From contig JAAWDY010000067.1 of the NCBI GenBank assembly GCA_022793995.1, positions 1-64,000 on the forward strand: a DNA stretch of 64,000 nt. The letters are read 5' to 3'. The position numbers and the translations under genes are program-made. This document shows positions 10,801-20,308 of this stretch, piece by piece (the first letter of the stretch is position 1; every line of letters starts with the position of its first letter). The notes under the pieces were generated by a model, which saw only the letters and a program-made list of their open reading frames with translations, had not been told where the DNA came from and did not search any database. This DNA is from Coprococcus sp. (GTDB lineage Bacteria; Bacillota; Clostridia; Lachnospirales; Lachnospiraceae).

Positions 10801-11573
10801 GCAAAACGTCCTCCATCGAGCTGCACCATCGGTCGCAGATCCGGCGGGATAACCGGAATCGCCGTCATAATCATCCATTCCGGTTTATTACCGGATTCAC
10901 GGAACGCCTCGACAACCTCCAGACGCTTCACGATACGCGCACGCTTCTGTCCCGTCGCCCCATTAAGGCTCTCCCGCAGAGTCTCATATTCTTTATCAAG
11001 GTCAATGGCTTCCAGAAGCTCCTGAATTGCTTCCGCTCCCATTCCTACGCGGAACGTACTGCCCCAGCTTTCCCGTGCATCCTGGTATTCTGCCTCGGAA
11101 AGCACTTGCTTGTGCTGCAGTCCAGACTCCCCTTTATCCAGAACAATATAGGAAGCAAAATACAGTACCTTTTCCAAAGTTCTCGGCGACAGGTCAAGGA
11201 TCAATCCCATCCTGCTCGGAATCCCCTTAAAATACCAAATATGGGAAACCGGCGCCGCCAAAGCGATGTGCCCCATCCTCTCACGGCGCACACTCGCCTT
11301 TGTCACTTCCACTCCGCATCGGTCGCAGATGACGCCTTTGTACCGGATCTTCTTATATTTGCCGCAGTGGCATTCCCAGTCCTTGCTGGGACCAAAGATC
11401 TTCTCACAGAACAAACCGTCCTTTTCCGGCTTGAGCGTCCTGTAATTGATGGTCTCCGGTTTTGTCACCTCGCCTCTCGACCATTCCAGTATCTTCTCCG
11501 GAGATGCCAGACCAATCTTAATCGCATCAAATGTCATTGGCTGATACGTAGCCTCATTTTTCGTTTCTGTCAT
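7863..11573 (-). CDS. rpoC: DNA-directed RNA polymerase subunit beta'
   Basis: This subunit carries the polymerase catalytic centre. The 1236-residue protein has the N-terminal zinc-ribbon cysteines (C68, C70, C83, C86), the catalytic NADFDGDQM at residues 455-463 with its three Mg-binding aspartates, the second zinc-binding cluster ([11 protein letters not shown] region), and the trigger-loop and bridge-helix region ([19 protein letters not shown]). The C-terminus is acidic. The ATG follows GGGGAGG, 17 bp after the rpoB stop. It is co-transcribed with rpoB. Confidence 0.99.
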   Translation of the reverse strand: MTETKNEATYQPMTFDAIKIGLASPEKILEWSRGEVTKPETINYRTLKPEKDGLFCEKIFGPSKDWECHCGKYKKIRYKGVICDRCGVEVTKASVRRERMGHIALAAPVSHIWYFKGIPSRMGLILDLSPRTLEKVLYFASYIVLDKGESGLQHKQVLSEAEYQDARESWGSTFRVGMGAEAIQELLEAIDLDKEYETLRESLNGATGQKRARIVKRLEVVEAFRESGNKPEWMIMTAIPVIPPDLRPMVQLDGGRFATSDLNDLYRRIINRNNRLRRLLELGAPDIIVRNEKRMLQEAVDALIDNGRRGRPVTGPGNRALKSLSDMLKGKSGRFRQNLLGKRVDYSGRSVIVVGPELKIYQCGLPKEMAIELFKPFVMKELVANGTAHNIKNAKKMVERLQPEVWDVLEDVIKEHPVMLNRAPTLHRLGIQAFEPILVEGKAIKLHPLVCTAYNADFDGDQMAVHLPLSVEAQAECRFLLLSPNNLLKPSDGGPVAVPSQDMVLGIYYLTQERPGVKGEGKYFKSVSEAILAYENGELTLHSRIKARVTKRMPDGRELTGIVESTLGRFLFNEIIPQDLGFVDREAAGNELLLEIDFHVGKKQLKQILEKVINTHGATATAEVLDNVKSIGYKYSTRAAMTVSISDMTVPPQKPEMIARAQDTVDKITKNFRRGLITEEERYKEVVETWKEMDDELTEALLSGLDKYNNIFMMADSGARGSDKQIKQLAGMRGLMADTTGRTIELPIKSNFREGLDVLEYFMSAHGARKGLSDTALRTADSGYLTRRLVDVSQELIIREMDCAAQEEEVPGMYVHAFVDGNEEIESLKDRITGRFSCHTIYDKDGNVLVKANHMITPRRAERIMKYGVDENGNFPIKKVKIRTILTCRSRVGICAKCYGANMATGEPVQVGEAVGIIAAQSIGEPGTQLTMRTFHTGGVAGDDITQGLPRVEELFEARKPKGLAIITEFGGVATLNDTKKKREIIVNNEQTGESKAYLIPYGSRIKVADGAVLEAGDELTEGSINPHDLLKIKGLRAAQDYMLQEVQRVYRLQGVDINDKHIEVIVRQMLKKIRIEEKGDSEFLPGTMVDVLEFDDVNRSLELEGKEPATGEQIMLGITKASLATDSFLSAASFQETTKVLTEAAIKGKVDHLIGLKENVIIGKLIPAGTGMRKYRDVKLDTGMEMDEEDEAVFDDYDEIQEISGEAELIGVEPDEEIEMEASEPELELVGMTGE

Positions 11574-11590
11574 TTCGGCAACCTCCCCTA

Positions 11591-14500
11591 TTAAATATCA
11601 TAATCACTGTCGTCGTAGTCATCCAGATCCTCGATGTCCTCGTCCGTATAATCCTCAAACTCGTCGTCCTCCGGCTCATCTTCTTCGATATCGACCAGCT
11701 CTCCTTCTTCAAATTCTTGCTGGCTGTATCCATGCCTTCCGTAATCCTCGTTATCGCTGTACCGTCTATCCCCCTCAATGATGTGGTTCAGATTGGTGTC
11801 ACCGTAATCTACGCTCTCCATGATCTCGACCTCCGTATTATCATCACGGAGTACACGGACATCCAGGCCTAGAGACTGGAGCTCCTTTAAAAGCACCTTA
11901 AAGGACTCCGGTATTCCCGGTTCCGGGATGTTCTCGCCCTTGATAATGGCCTCATACGTCTTCACACGCCCAACAACGTCGTCCGATTTCACCGTAAGGA
12001 TCTCCTGCAAAGTATAGGATGCACCGTACGCCTCCAACGCCCACACTTCCATTTCTCCAAAACGCTGTCCGCCGAACTGCGCTTTTCCTCCAAGCGGCTG
12101 CTGTGTAACCAGAGAATACGGACCCGTAGAACGGGCATGGATCTTGTCGTCTACCAGATGATGCAGTTTGAGATAATGCATGTGTCCAATGGTTACTGGG
12201 CTGTCGAAAAACTCTCCTGTACGCCCATCGCGCAGACGCACCTTCCCATCCCTGGAAATCGGCACTCCCTTCCATACCTCTCTGTGTTCCCTGTTCTCAT
12301 AGAGATAATCCAGCACCTCAGGAAGAAGCTCTTCCTTATGCTTTGATTCAAATTCTTCCCACGACAGATTGACATAGTCGTTCGCCAAATCCAGCGTGTC
12401 CATAATATCGACCTCGTTCGCACCGTCAAATACCGGGGTGGAAATATTGAATCCCAGCGCTTTCGCCGCCAGACTTAAGTGAATCTCCAACACCTGCCCG
12501 ATATTCATACGCGACGGCACGCCAAGCGGATTCAATACAATATCCAGCGGGCGTCCGTTTGGCAAAAACGGCATATCCTCCACCGGGAGCACACGTGATA
12601 CAACACCCTTATTTCCATGACGGCCCGCCATCTTATCACCCACAGAGATCTTCCTCTTCTGGGCGATGTAAATCCTTACCGCCTGGTTCACTCCTGGAGA
12701 CAACTCGTCGCCATTCTCCCGGGTAAATACCTTGGCGTCCACTACAATACCGTACTCCCCATGGGGTACTTTCAGGGAAGTATCTCTTACTTCACGCGCC
12801 TTCTCTCCAAAGATCGCACGGAGCAGACGTTCCTCCGCCGTCAATTCTGTCTCACCTTTCGGCGTCACTTTGCCGACCAAAATATCGCCGGCGCGTACCT
12901 CCGCGCCGATACGGATAATCCCTCTTTCGTCCAAATCTTTAAGGGCGTCGTCGCCGACTCCCGGAATATCACGGGTGATCTCCTCCGGTCCCAGCTTCGT
13001 ATCCCGTGCCTCCGCCTCATATTCCTCAATATGGACGGATGTATAAACATCCTCCTGTACCAGACGTTCGCTCAAAAGGACGGCGTCCTCGTAGTTATAA
13101 CCTTCCCAGGTCATGAAACCGATGAGCGGGTTCTTACCCAGCGCCATCTCGCCATTCGAGGTGGAAGGTCCGTCGGCGATCACCTGCCCCGCTTCGATCC
13201 GCTCCCCTTTCACAACAATGGGCCTTTGATTGTAACAATTGCTCTGGTTACTCCGAAGGAACTTTGTCATCTTATATGTTTTCTTCGTCTTATCATCCTG
13301 TTTTACTACAATTTCGCGGGAAGTAGCGCGTTCCACCATGCCTCCCTGTTCCGCGATCACACACACGCCGGAGTCGACCGCCGCCTTCACTTCCATACCG
13401 GTTCCAACCACAGGAGCCTCGGTCATCAGGAGCGGAACTGCCTGACGCTGCATGTTAGACCCCATAAGCGCCCGGTTCGCGTCGTCGTTCTCCAAAAACG
13501 GGATTAACGCTGTCGCCACAGAGAATACCATCTTCGGGGAAACGTCCATATAATCGAACATCCTTCTCTCATATGCCTGCGTCTCTTCTCGGTAACGGCC
13601 GGATACGTTCTTACGTACAAAATGCCCCTCTTCATCCAGCATTTCGTTCGCCTGCGCCACATGGTAATTATCTTCTTCATCCGCCGTCATGTATACAACC
13701 TCGTCTGTGACGACCGGATTGTTCGGATCCGTTTTGTCGATCTTTCGATACGGCGCTTCCACAAAACCATACTCATTGATCCTTGCATAACATGCAAGGG
13801 AATTAATCAGTCCGATGTTCGGTCCTTCAGGCGTCTCAATCGGGCACATTCTTCCATAATGGGAGTAATGTACGTCGCGGACCTCGAATCCGGCACGATC
13901 ACGTGAAAGACCGCCCGGTCCCAGAGCCGACAGACGTCTCTTGTGCGTCAGCTCGCCCAACGGATTATTCTGATCCATGAACTGTGAAAGCTGGGAGGAA
14001 CCGAAAAATTCCTTTACCGCTGCGGTCACAGGTTTGATATTAATAAGTGACTGCGGGGAAATTCCTTCCAGATCCTGTGTTGTCATCCTCTCACGGACCA
14101 CTCTCTCAAGCCGCGACAAACCAATACGGTACTGGTTCTGCAAAAGCTCCCCTACCGCACGGATACGACGATTACCCAGATGATCGATGTCGTCGTCGTT
14201 ACCCAGCCCATATTCCAGATGCATATTATAGTTGATAGAAGCCATAATATCTTCCTTGGTAATATGCTTGGGAATCAGGTCATGGATATTCTTCTTGATC
14301 GCTTCCTTTAATTCCTCAACATCTCCTGCCGTCTCTTCTAAAATATCTGCAAGGACAGGATAATATACTTTTTCAGTAACCCCTACTTCCTTTGGGTCGA
14401 TATCGACGATCGCCTTGAGATCAACCGTCATGTTGGACAGAACTTTAATGTTCCTCTCTCCCTCTTCCCTTGCGATCCAGACAAACGGTACTGCCGCATC

Positions 14501-15469
14501 CTGGATCTGATCCGCAAGCTCTCTCGATACCTCCGTGCCTTTCTCAGCAATCACTTCGCCGGTCAGAGGGCTTACTACATCCTCTGCAAGAACCTGTCCG
14601 TAAATCCTGTTCCTGAGCAGGAGTTTCTTATTAAACTTATAACGTCCCACTTTTGCAAGGTCATAACGCCTCGGATCAAAAAACATACTGGTGATCAGAC
14701 TCTCAGCGCTGTCCACTGCGAGCGGCTCACCCGGACGAATCTTCTTATATAATTCAAGAAGTCCTTCCTGATAATTCTCCGCCGTATCCTTGGTAAAGCT
14801 CGCCAGGATCTTCGGCTCCTCGCCAAACAGTTCCACAATCTCGGCATTCGTTCCAATCCCAAGCGCCCGGATCAGTACCGTGATCGGAACCTTCCTGGTC
14901 CTGTCTACTCGTACATAAAAAACGTCGTTGGAGTCTGTCTCGTATTCCAGCCATGCACCGCGGTTCGGGATCACGGTTGAAGAGTACAACTCCTTACCAA
15001 GCTTGTCATGCGCAACCGCATAGTAAATGCCCGGTGAACGTACTAACTGGCTGACAATAACACGCTCCGCCCCATTGATAACGAACGTTCCCGTCTTCGT
15101 CATCAGCGGCAGATCGCCCATAAATATCTCATGTTCATTGATTTCGTCCGTCTCTTTGTTGAAAAGCCTTACCTTAACCTTTAATGGCGCTGCATAGGTC
15201 GCATCACGTTCCTTGCATTCCTCGATCGAGTACTTCACCTCATCTTCACATAATGAAAAATCCACAAATTCAAGGCTCAGATGACCGCTGTAATCCGTGA
15301 TCGGCGAAATGTCGTCAAACACTTCATTTAATCCTTCGTCCAGGAACCATTGATAAGAATCCTTCTGAACTTCAATCAGATTCGGCATTTGGAGTACTTC
15401 TTTTTGTCTGGAATAGCTCATACGCATGCTCTTTCCGCTTGTGATAGGACGAATTCTGTTTTTCTCCAT
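11591..15469 (-). CDS. rpoB: DNA-directed RNA polymerase subunit beta
   Basis: The beta subunit of RNA polymerase. The open frame extends 29 codons further upstream, but the start [16 protein letters not shown] is preferred because its ATG lies 7 bases after AAGGAGTGG; this gives 1292 residues. The rifampicin-binding segment ([20 protein letters not shown], then [13 protein letters not shown]) carries the sensitive-type residues at every classical resistance position. The C-terminal tail is very acidic (about the last 60 residues rich in Asp and Glu), longer than the E. coli form but common in Clostridia. It has its own promoter (15646-15675), downstream of the rplL terminator. Confidence 0.99.
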   Translation of the reverse strand: MEKNRIRPITSGKSMRMSYSRQKEVLQMPNLIEVQKDSYQWFLDEGLNEVFDDISPITDYSGHLSLEFVDFSLCEDEVKYSIEECKERDATYAAPLKVKVRLFNKETDEINEHEIFMGDLPLMTKTGTFVINGAERVIVSQLVRSPGIYYAVAHDKLGKELYSSTVIPNRGAWLEYETDSNDVFYVRVDRTRKVPITVLIRALGIGTNAEIVELFGEEPKILASFTKDTAENYQEGLLELYKKIRPGEPLAVDSAESLITSMFFDPRRYDLAKVGRYKFNKKLLLRNRIYGQVLAEDVVSPLTGEVIAEKGTEVSRELADQIQDAAVPFVWIAREEGERNIKVLSNMTVDLKAIVDIDPKEVGVTEKVYYPVLADILEETAGDVEELKEAIKKNIHDLIPKHITKEDIMASINYNMHLEYGLGNDDDIDHLGNRRIRAVGELLQNQYRIGLSRLERVVRERMTTQDLEGISPQSLINIKPVTAAVKEFFGSSQLSQFMDQNNPLGELTHKRRLSALGPGGLSRDRAGFEVRDVHYSHYGRMCPIETPEGPNIGLINSLACYARINEYGFVEAPYRKIDKTDPNNPVVTDEVVYMTADEEDNYHVAQANEMLDEEGHFVRKNVSGRYREETQAYERRMFDYMDVSPKMVFSVATALIPFLENDDANRALMGSNMQRQAVPLLMTEAPVVGTGMEVKAAVDSGVCVIAEQGGMVERATSREIVVKQDDKTKKTYKMTKFLRSNQSNCYNQRPIVVKGERIEAGQVIADGPSTSNGEMALGKNPLIGFMTWEGYNYEDAVLLSERLVQEDVYTSVHIEEYEAEARDTKLGPEEITRDIPGVGDDALKDLDERGIIRIGAEVRAGDILVGKVTPKGETELTAEERLLRAIFGEKAREVRDTSLKVPHGEYGIVVDAKVFTRENGDELSPGVNQAVRIYIAQKRKISVGDKMAGRHGNKGVVSRVLPVEDMPFLPNGRPLDIVLNPLGVPSRMNIGQVLEIHLSLAAKALGFNISTPVFDGANEVDIMDTLDLANDYVNLSWEEFESKHKEELLPEVLDYLYENREHREVWKGVPISRDGKVRLRDGRTGEFFDSPVTIGHMHYLKLHHLVDDKIHARSTGPYSLVTQQPLGGKAQFGGQRFGEMEVWALEAYGASYTLQEILTVKSDDVVGRVKTYEAIIKGENIPEPGIPESFKVLLKELQSLGLDVRVLRDDNTEVEIMESVDYGDTNLNHIIEGDRRYSDNEDYGRHGYSQQEFEEGELVDIEEDEPEDDEFEDYTDEDIEDLDDYDDSDYDI

Positions 15470-15645
15470 TGACGATCCACTCCTTATATTAATTGTTTTC
15501 AGGTTATTACCGTCTGCTCCAGGACATACTATAGCACATAGTGACCCCAACATCATATAACACTAAAAAAGTATGCCCCTCAGGCGCCCCATCATGGCCG
15601 CCCGACCATATTACAGGTATAAGTTTCCACAATAATGCATTTTTT

Positions 15646-15675
15646 ACTATATCACAATACTTTTCGGCTTGTCAA
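15646..15675 (-). promoter_or_regulatory. Sigma-A promoter of rpoB-rpoC
   Basis: Minus-strand TTGACA (15670-15675) and TATAGT (15646-15651) are separated by 18 bases. Transcription would begin near 15639, leaving a leader of about 170 bases before the rpoB ATG. The leader has no obvious hairpin with a U-tract. Confidence 0.8.
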
Positions 15676-15702
15676 GACCGAAATTTCAGCTTTTCAAAAG
15701 GA

Positions 15703-15740
15703 AAGAGGCGCCTCTGTGAAATTTCCACAGGACACCTCTT
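15703..15740 (-). terminator. Partial or full terminator after rplL
   Basis: Minus-strand AAGAGGTGTCCTGTG pairs with CACAGAGGCGCCTCTT around a GAAATTT loop and is followed by TCCTTTT. The U-tract is interrupted, which fits an attenuating terminator between rplJL and rpoBC, as known in other bacteria; that attenuation is inference. Confidence 0.7.
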
Positions 15741-15831
15741 ATCTTTTGTGAGATAGCGCGGTATATGATTACAGTGCAAAATGATATCCACAGATTGTTC
15801 CGTGCTTTGTACTGGTATCATAATATATAAA

Positions 15832-16209
15832 CTATTTCACGTTAACTTCTGCGCCTTCCGCCTCAAGTTTTGCCTTGATCTCTTCTGCTTCTGCCTTAGA
15901 AACGCCAGACTTCACTACCTTCGGCGCTTCGTCTACAACAGCCTTTGCTTCCTTCAGGCCCAGACCTGTGATCTCACGTACGACCTTGATAACTTTAACT
16001 TTAGATGCGCCCGCTGCTACCAGTTCTACATCAAATTCATCCTTCTCTTCTTCTGCCGCTGCCGCTTCTCCGCCTGCTGCTGCCACTACAACGCCTGCTG
16101 CTGCAGATACGCCAAATTCTTCTTCGCATGCTTTTACGAGTTCGTTTAATTCCAATACAGATAATTCTTTGATTGCTTCAATAAATTCTGCTGTTGTCAA
16201 CTTTGCCAT
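15832..16209 (-). CDS. rplL: 50S ribosomal protein L7/L12
   Basis: L7/L12 forms the flexible stalk that recruits translation GTPases. The 125-residue protein has the N-terminal dimerisation helix region ([20 protein letters not shown]), an Ala/Glu hinge at about 40-60, and the C-terminal domain ([20 protein letters not shown]). An ATG 15 bases upstream is in frame, but it overlaps the Shine-Dalgarno GGAGG itself, so the second ATG at 16209 is chosen. It follows rplJ by 67 bp. Confidence 0.98.
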   Translation of the reverse strand: MAKLTTAEFIEAIKELSVLELNELVKACEEEFGVSAAAGVVVAAAGGEAAAAEEEKDEFDVELVAAGASKVKVIKVVREITGLGLKEAKAVVDEAPKVVKSGVSKAEAEEIKAKLEAEGAEVNVK

Positions 16210-16276
16210 TTTATTTTCCTCCATTTGTTTTATTGTGCCGCATAAATGATATCAATGATTCCCCTGCCGCTTCCTG

Positions 16277-16831
16277 TTACTCTTCTGACGCGGGGGCTTC
16301 TGCTTCTTCTGCCGGAGCTTCTGCTTCCGCAGGCACTTCCGCCGGGGTTCCGCCCTGCTCCGCGATCTGGTTCAGGACGCGTGCAAGATTGGTAATCGGT
16401 GACTGTAAGCTTCCAAGTAATTTGGAAAGAAGTTCTTCTCTTCCCGGAATCTTGGACAGTTCAGCGACTCCGTTCGCATCGTATACCGTGCCTTCAACCA
16501 CGCCCGCCTTAACTTCAAGAGCCTGGGCCGTCTTTGCGAACTTGCAAATAATCCTTGCCGGAGCCGTCGCATCGTCCTTCGACACTGCGATTGCGCTCGG
16601 GCCTTCCAGATATTCGTCAAGCTGAGCAAAATCTGTCCCTTCAAAAGCTCTCTTCATCATGGTATTCTTGCAGACCTTATAGATAATACCAGCCTCTCTA
16701 AGCTGCTTACGGAGTTCTGTATCCTCCGCCACAGTCAGTCCGCGGTAGTCAACCAGTACGATTGCCTGCGCGCCGGTGATGTCATCTACGATCGCCTGAA
16801 CGATTGGTTGTTTTAATTCAACTTTTGCCAC
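16277..16831 (-). CDS. rplJ: 50S ribosomal protein L10
   Basis: L10 is the base of the ribosomal stalk and binds L7/L12 dimers through its C-terminal helix. The 184-residue protein begins MAKVELKQPIVQAIVDD, has the conserved DYRGLTV and KNTMMKRA segments, and ends in an Ala/Glu/Pro-rich tail (residues about 160-184). The start is GTG, 7-8 bases after TAAGGAGG. Expression is expected to be controlled by the L10 leader immediately upstream. Confidence 0.98.
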   Translation of the reverse strand: MAKVELKQPIVQAIVDDITGAQAIVLVDYRGLTVAEDTELRKQLREAGIIYKVCKNTMMKRAFEGTDFAQLDEYLEGPSAIAVSKDDATAPARIICKFAKTAQALEVKAGVVEGTVYDANGVAELSKIPGREELLSKLLGSLQSPITNLARVLNQIAEQGGTPAEVPAEAEAPAEEAEAPASEE

Positions 16832-16870
16832 GAATGGTGCACCTCCTTATATGATTTATGAGCTGCCCGG

Positions 16871-16901
16871 AAAAAATCTCCCTGTCCGAAAGACAGGGAG
16901 A
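16871..16901 (-). terminator. Attenuator hairpin of the L10 leader
   Basis: TCTCCCTGTC and GACAGGGAGA form a perfect 10-bp stem with a 5-base loop, followed on the minus strand by TTTTTT. It precedes rplJ by only 40 bp, so read-through must occur for rplJL expression. Confidence 0.93.
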
Positions 16902-16992
16902 CTCCTAAATTCAACGTATCACGAATTCGTTCTTCCTCGGTAGGCGTTTTCATCCTTATGCCTCACGGCACCTACTGTCTTTGGCAGTTACT
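16871..16992 (-). ncRNA. Ribosomal L10 leader (autoregulatory 5' UTR)
   Basis: Between the promoter at 16999-17027 and rplJ the transcript contains the conserved L10-binding arrangement: AGTAACTGCCAAAGACAGTAGGT, then GCCGTGAGGC, CGCCTACCGAGG, and a downstream hairpin. The segment CCTACCGAGG can pair with the earlier AGTAGGTG. This is the classical Firmicute L10-leader layout, in which L10 (with L12) binds the leader and favours the terminator at 16871-16901. Confidence 0.88.
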
Positions 16993-16998
16993 TTGGGT

Positions 16999-17027
16999 AG
17001 TATATCACGCTTTCACGGATATGTCAA
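16999..17027 (-). promoter_or_regulatory. Sigma-A promoter of the L10 leader and rplJL
   Basis: Minus-strand TTGACA (17022-17027) and TATACT (16999-17004) are separated by exactly 17 bases. The start would be near 16992, just before the L10 leader. MITE-like copy 1 begins 38 bp upstream of the -35 box. Confidence 0.88.
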
Positions 17028-17065
17028 ATATATTTTGCTTGTATTTCACGAACGAACCCGGCAAC

Positions 17066-17212
17066 GTTACAATTCACGGCCTAACCGGCCGCGAATTGTA
17101 ACGCATCCAGCCCATTGAAAAGTCGCCTGATGGCGAGGGGCTGGATGCCTGAAACCACTACTTTACTAACCGGATGCCTTGCAGCGGAGTGCAAGGCACC
17201 GTGAATAGTTAC
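17066..17212. mobile_element. MITE-like three-hairpin element, copy 1
   Basis: A 147-bp non-coding element. Hairpin 1 pairs GTTACAATTC with GAATTGTAAC, with an inner CGGCC/GGCCG stem. Hairpin 2 pairs GCATCCAGCC with GGCTGGATGC and contains TCGCC-TGAT-GGCGA. Hairpin 3 pairs GATGCCTTGCA with TGCAAGGCA. The outer ends are also an imperfect inverted repeat (5' GTTACAATTCACGG; 3' end reversed GTAACTATTCACGG, 12 of 14 identical). It is flanked by the 9-bp direct repeat CCCGGCAAC (17057-17065 and 17213-17221). It contains no open reading frame, so any transposase would act in trans. Nearly identical to copy 2. Confidence 0.85.
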
Positions 17213-17239
17213 CCCGGCAACACCGCATTTAATACGACA

Positions 17240-18145
17240 TCAAAATCCATTTTCCTTCATAAACTTCTCTGCATCTTCCTGAACCAGATGATATCGTTCT
17301 GACAGTTGTTCCACAATCTTCTTATCCGGTATATTGAATGTCCGAAGACTTGCGACCAGCATTCTCATGCCCTCCGCTTTCTCCTCCTCCCGCCCTTCTT
17401 CTCTCCCCTCTTTCCGCCCTTCTTCTCTTCCTTCTTCCCGCTCATAATATTTCTCTTCCCATGCCTGCATATACTTCACCCCGACTTCCTCGCTGACTTT
17501 CACCCTACATACCCGTTCATGGATTCTGCGTATCCGTTCGCTTCCCGATATTGCTGCATTCTCATCTGTAGTATCCTCTAAGTAATGCAAAAAGTCCACC
17601 AACTCCTTCGATACTTCATCATCATTCTTTCCGCGCGTATTCAGAAAAATCCGGACTGCCTTATCGCCCAGCACACATTCTGGAACTTCGCGGCATCTTG
17701 CCTCAAACGTGTATTGATATTTTCCATATCCGAACAGATCAAACGGCATAATCATGATAATATAGGACGCATTGAGAAGATTATAATTCGGGATCCCCGG
17801 CTCCAGAAGGCCGATATCCACTAACGCCTGGTAAAACCGACTCCTTTTCGCCAGATCAGCTTTCCGCTTTTCCTGCATCTCCGTATTATATACCGTCTTT
17901 TCCTCATCCATCGCGAATACATCCATACGGATCTGACGGATTCCCGGCGAAACTCTTAACTCCTTTTCCGTTTCGTTAGATTCCAGAAACGGAATCTCCC
18001 TCCCAAAAATAATACTCAGCACATCCTGATGGGCCTGCGGGTCTTCCATCACTTCATCGAACAGGAATCGGCTTGTAAGGTTCAGCTCTTTTAATGGCTT
18101 CATGATTGGTTTCACATTTTGTTCCTTATTCCGTTTTTTATCCAT
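17240..18145 (-). CDS. Rpn-family PD-(D/E)XK nuclease / putative transposase, copy 1
   Basis: Rpn proteins are nucleases related to transposases that promote RecA-independent recombination. The 301-residue protein has the PD-(D/E)XK core with Asp75 (RMDVF) and the Glu89-x-Gln91 pair (NTEMQEKR), then an alpha-helical region, a charged EGREEGRK tract at about 235-255, and a C-terminal helix. The ATG follows AAAGGAG. Its sequence is about 95 percent identical to the copy at 18907-19884, which has three more repeat units. MITE-like copy 1 lies 27 bp downstream. The exact cellular role is unknown. Confidence 0.85.
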   Translation of the reverse strand: MDKKRNKEQNVKPIMKPLKELNLTSRFLFDEVMEDPQAHQDVLSIIFGREIPFLESNETEKELRVSPGIRQIRMDVFAMDEEKTVYNTEMQEKRKADLAKRSRFYQALVDIGLLEPGIPNYNLLNASYIIMIMPFDLFGYGKYQYTFEARCREVPECVLGDKAVRIFLNTRGKNDDEVSKELVDFLHYLEDTTDENAAISGSERIRRIHERVCRVKVSEEVGVKYMQAWEEKYYEREEGREEGRKEGREEGREEEKAEGMRMLVASLRTFNIPDKKIVEQLSERYHLVQEDAEKFMKENGF

Positions 18146-18550
18146 ATATTTTCTCCTTTTAGTGTATCATGTTTCCCGGTTACTTAAAAGAGAAAAATCA
18201 CACCCATAGGCACCCCTCCCTGCTTTACACTGTTGTTTTCATACTGCCGCAAATTCATTCTTCATAAGGAAATCTTCCGGCGAATTGCCATGATAGTAGA
18301 ACTTCTTAGAAATTTTGATTATTTCTTTTGACTGTCCGACATATGGAATGTCAAAATTATCATACATAATATCCTCAGATTTTTCAAGAGACATTTTCTG
18401 ATTTTACATGCATCAGTACGGTTCGGTTGAAACATTGCTCTGGAGACAGCGTCGGGGCGGTTCTTCCCTTCGCAGATCGGGCTACACTTTGGTGAGTGAA
18501 CAACTAACTTCAACTAAGAATCTCAGGAGAGTCTTTGAGTATAACCACCC
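18146..18550. other. Non-coding spacer duplicated from the flagellin-Rpn interval
   Basis: This spacer, upstream of Rpn copy 1, has long stretches nearly identical to 19885-20226 (for example the segment with ATAGTAGAACTTCTTAGAAA and CGACATATGGAATGTCAAAA). It contains no convincing open frame and no clear promoter. It is part of the tandem duplication that includes the silent flagellin fragment. Confidence 0.7.
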
Positions 18551-18578
18551 AAAAAAGATCCCTTCCGAAGAAGAGGCC
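18551..18578 (-). terminator. Duplicated flagellin terminator (behind the silent fragment)
   Basis: Minus-strand GGCCTCTTC-TTCG-GAAGGGATC followed by TTTTTT. It is the diverged copy of the terminator at 20229-20256; one base change weakens the lower stem. Confidence 0.75.
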
Positions 18579-18630
18579 TCCTTTGTTAGAAATTCAATTC
18601 ACATTTAAGCCGTATTAATCTTTTCAGAAA

Positions 18631-18850
18631 TTACTGTAATAACTGCAGTACTCCCTGCGGAACCTGATTTGCCTGCGCAGGCATAGCCTGAGAAGCCTGA
18701 ACCAGAATGTTATTCTTGGTGTAAGCCATCATTTCTTTCGCCATATCTACGTCATGGATACGAGACTCAGCCGCGGAGATGTTCTCATGCTGAATTCCTA
18801 AGTTGTTAATAGAGTGCCCCAGACGGTTCTGAAGTGCACTGAAAACAAAT
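18631..18850 (-). pseudogene. Silent flagellin 3' fragment
   Basis: The last 70 or so codons correspond to the flagellin C-terminus (D0 helix) encoded at 20309-20530. It retains NNILVQASQAM and ANQVPQGVLQLLQ but has substitutions such as Ala-Met-Pro for Ala-Met-Leu, IHDVDMAKE for IRDVDMAQE and RLGHSINN for RLEHTINN. Homology ends abruptly near 18850. An accidental in-frame ATG at 18879 opens the frame, but there is no N-terminal domain, no ribosome-binding site and no promoter. It is a remnant of a tandem duplication of the flagellin 3' end with the Rpn gene. Confidence 0.88.
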
Positions 18851-18906
18851 TCCCAACAGCACATCCCTAAATCGTCCAATCCGGCAACACCGCATTTTAT
18901 ATGGCA

Positions 18907-19884
18907 TCAAAATCCATTTCCCTTAATAAACTTCTCTGCATCTTCCTGAACCAGATGATATCGTTCTGACAGTTGTTCCACAATCTTCTTATCCGGTATA
19001 TTGAATGCCCGAAGACTTGCGACCAACATTCTCATACCCTCCGCTTTCTCCTCCTCCCGTCCTTCTTCTTTTCCTTCTTTTCGACCTTCCTCTCTTCCCT
19101 CTTTCCGACCTTCCTCTCTTCCCTCTTTCCGGCCTTCCTCTCTTCCCTCTTTCCGACCTTCCTCTCTTCCTTCTTCCCGCTCATAGTATTTCTCTTCCCA
19201 TGCCTGCATATACTTCACCCCAACTTCTTCACTGACCTTCACCTTACATACCCGATCATGGATTCTGCGTATCCGTTCGCTTCCCGATGATACCGCCTTC
19301 TCATCCGTAGTATCTTCCAGATAATGCAGGAAATCCACCAATTCCCTAGATACCTCTTCTTCATTCTTTCCGCGCGTGTTCAGGAAAATCCGGACCGCCT
19401 TATCTCCCAACGCGCACTCCGGTACTTCACGGCATCTCGCCTCAAACGTGTATTGGTATTTTCCATATCCGAACAGATCAAACGGCATAATCATGATGAT
19501 GTAGGACGCATTCAACAAGTTATAGTTTGGGATCCCTGGCTCCAGAAGCCCCGTGTCCACTAACGCCTGATAAAACCGGCTCCGTCTCGCCAGGTCAGCT
19601 TTCCGCTTTTCCTGCATTTCTGTATTATATACCGTCTTTTCCTCATCCATCGCGAATACATCCATACGGATCTGACGGATTCCCGGCGAAACTCTTAACT
19701 CCTTTTCCGTTTCGTTGGATTCCAAGACCGGAATCTCCTTCCCGAAAATAATACTCAGCACGTCCTGATGAGTCTGCGGGTCTTCCATCACTTCATCGAA
19801 CAGAAACCTGCTTGTAAGGTTCAGTTCCTTTAATGGCTTCATGATTGGTTTCACATTTTGTTCCTTATTCTGTTTTTTATCCAT
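18907..19884 (-). CDS. Rpn-family PD-(D/E)XK nuclease / putative transposase, copy 2
   Basis: A paralogue of the gene at 17240-18145, with the same core (Asp75, Glu89-x-Gln91) and nearly the same flanks. At 325 residues it is 24 residues longer, entirely because the EGREEGRK tract (about residues 235-280) has three extra 8-residue units, encoded by 24-bp DNA repeats at about 19058-19178. The start ATG follows AAAGGAG. It lies directly downstream of flagellin on the same strand, after the flagellin terminator. Its role is unknown; family members act in recombination. Confidence 0.85.
   Translation of the reverse strand: MDKKQNKEQNVKPIMKPLKELNLTSRFLFDEVMEDPQTHQDVLSIIFGKEIPVLESNETEKELRVSPGIRQIRMDVFAMDEEKTVYNTEMQEKRKADLARRSRFYQALVDTGLLEPGIPNYNLLNASYIIMIMPFDLFGYGKYQYTFEARCREVPECALGDKAVRIFLNTRGKNEEEVSRELVDFLHYLEDTTDEKAVSSGSERIRRIHDRVCKVKVSEEVGVKYMQAWEEKYYEREEGREEGRKEGREEGRKEGREEGRKEGREEGRKEGKEEGREEEKAEGMRMLVASLRAFNIPDKKIVEQLSERYHLVQEDAEKFIKGNGF
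19058..19178. repeat. 24-bp in-frame tandem repeats inside Rpn copy 2
   Basis: The unit CTTCCTCTCTTCCCTCTTTC plus four bases recurs about four to five times with few changes and encodes the charged octapeptide EGREEGRK. The paralogue at 17391-17439 has three fewer units. Copy number may change by slippage without breaking the frame. Confidence 0.85.
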
Positions 19885-20226
19885 ATCTTTTCTCCTTTTA
19901 GTGTATCATGTTTCCTGCTTCCTTAAAAGAGAAAAATCACCCCCATAGGCATCACTCCCTGCTTTGATGAGTTCAAATATTGAAATTCTTCGGCGAATTG
20001 CCGTGATAATAGTAGAACTTCTTAGAAATTTTGATTATTTCTTTTGACTATCCGACATATGGAATGTCAAAATCATCTTACCTGATATCTACTGGTTTTT
20101 CAATAAATATTTTTTAATTTTACATGCGACATGTTTTTCCATTACGGAGCATCCTTTCGGAAAATGTCCTGCCAATATGGTTGAAACCTTGTTCCAGAGA
20201 CGGCGTCGGGCCGCTTCTCCCACCAC
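19885..20226. other. Spacer between flagellin terminator and Rpn copy 2
   Basis: About 340 bp with no supported gene. It is the source or sister of the 18146-18550 spacer. It contains a short GGCGAATTGCC palindrome and AT-rich stretches; I could not assign a convincing promoter for the Rpn gene. Confidence 0.6.
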
Positions 20227-20228
20227 CC

Positions 20229-20256
20229 AAAAAAGACCCCTTCCGAAGAAGAGGCC
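20229..20256 (-). terminator. Intrinsic terminator of flagellin
   Basis: Minus-strand GGCCTCTTC-TTCG-GAAGGGGTC forms a 9-bp stem (two G-U pairs) closed by a stable TTCG loop and followed by TTTTTT. It lies about 55 bp after the flagellin stop. Confidence 0.9.
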
Positions 20257-20308
20257 TCCTTTGTTAGAAATTCAATTCACATTTAAGCCGCATTAATCAT
20301 TTCAGAAA

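Noticed and set aside
12617-13507. 296-codon open frame opposite rpoB
   Set aside because: It is a long antisense shadow of a highly conserved gene, with no ribosome-binding site and no recognisable domain.
15470-15556. 29-codon N-terminal extension of rpoB
   Set aside because: Not conserved in RpoB; the strong ribosome-binding site is directly before the MEKNRIRP start.
16210-16224. Five-codon N-terminal extension of L7/L12
   Set aside because: Its ATG is part of the GGAGG ribosome-binding site used by the real start.
18631-18879. Short second flagellin gene
   Set aside because: No N-terminal D0/D1 region, no promoter or ribosome-binding site; it is a duplicated 3' end.
19058-19178. CRISPR-like tandem repeats
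   Set aside because: Units are contiguous without spacers and encode an in-frame charged tract of the Rpn protein.
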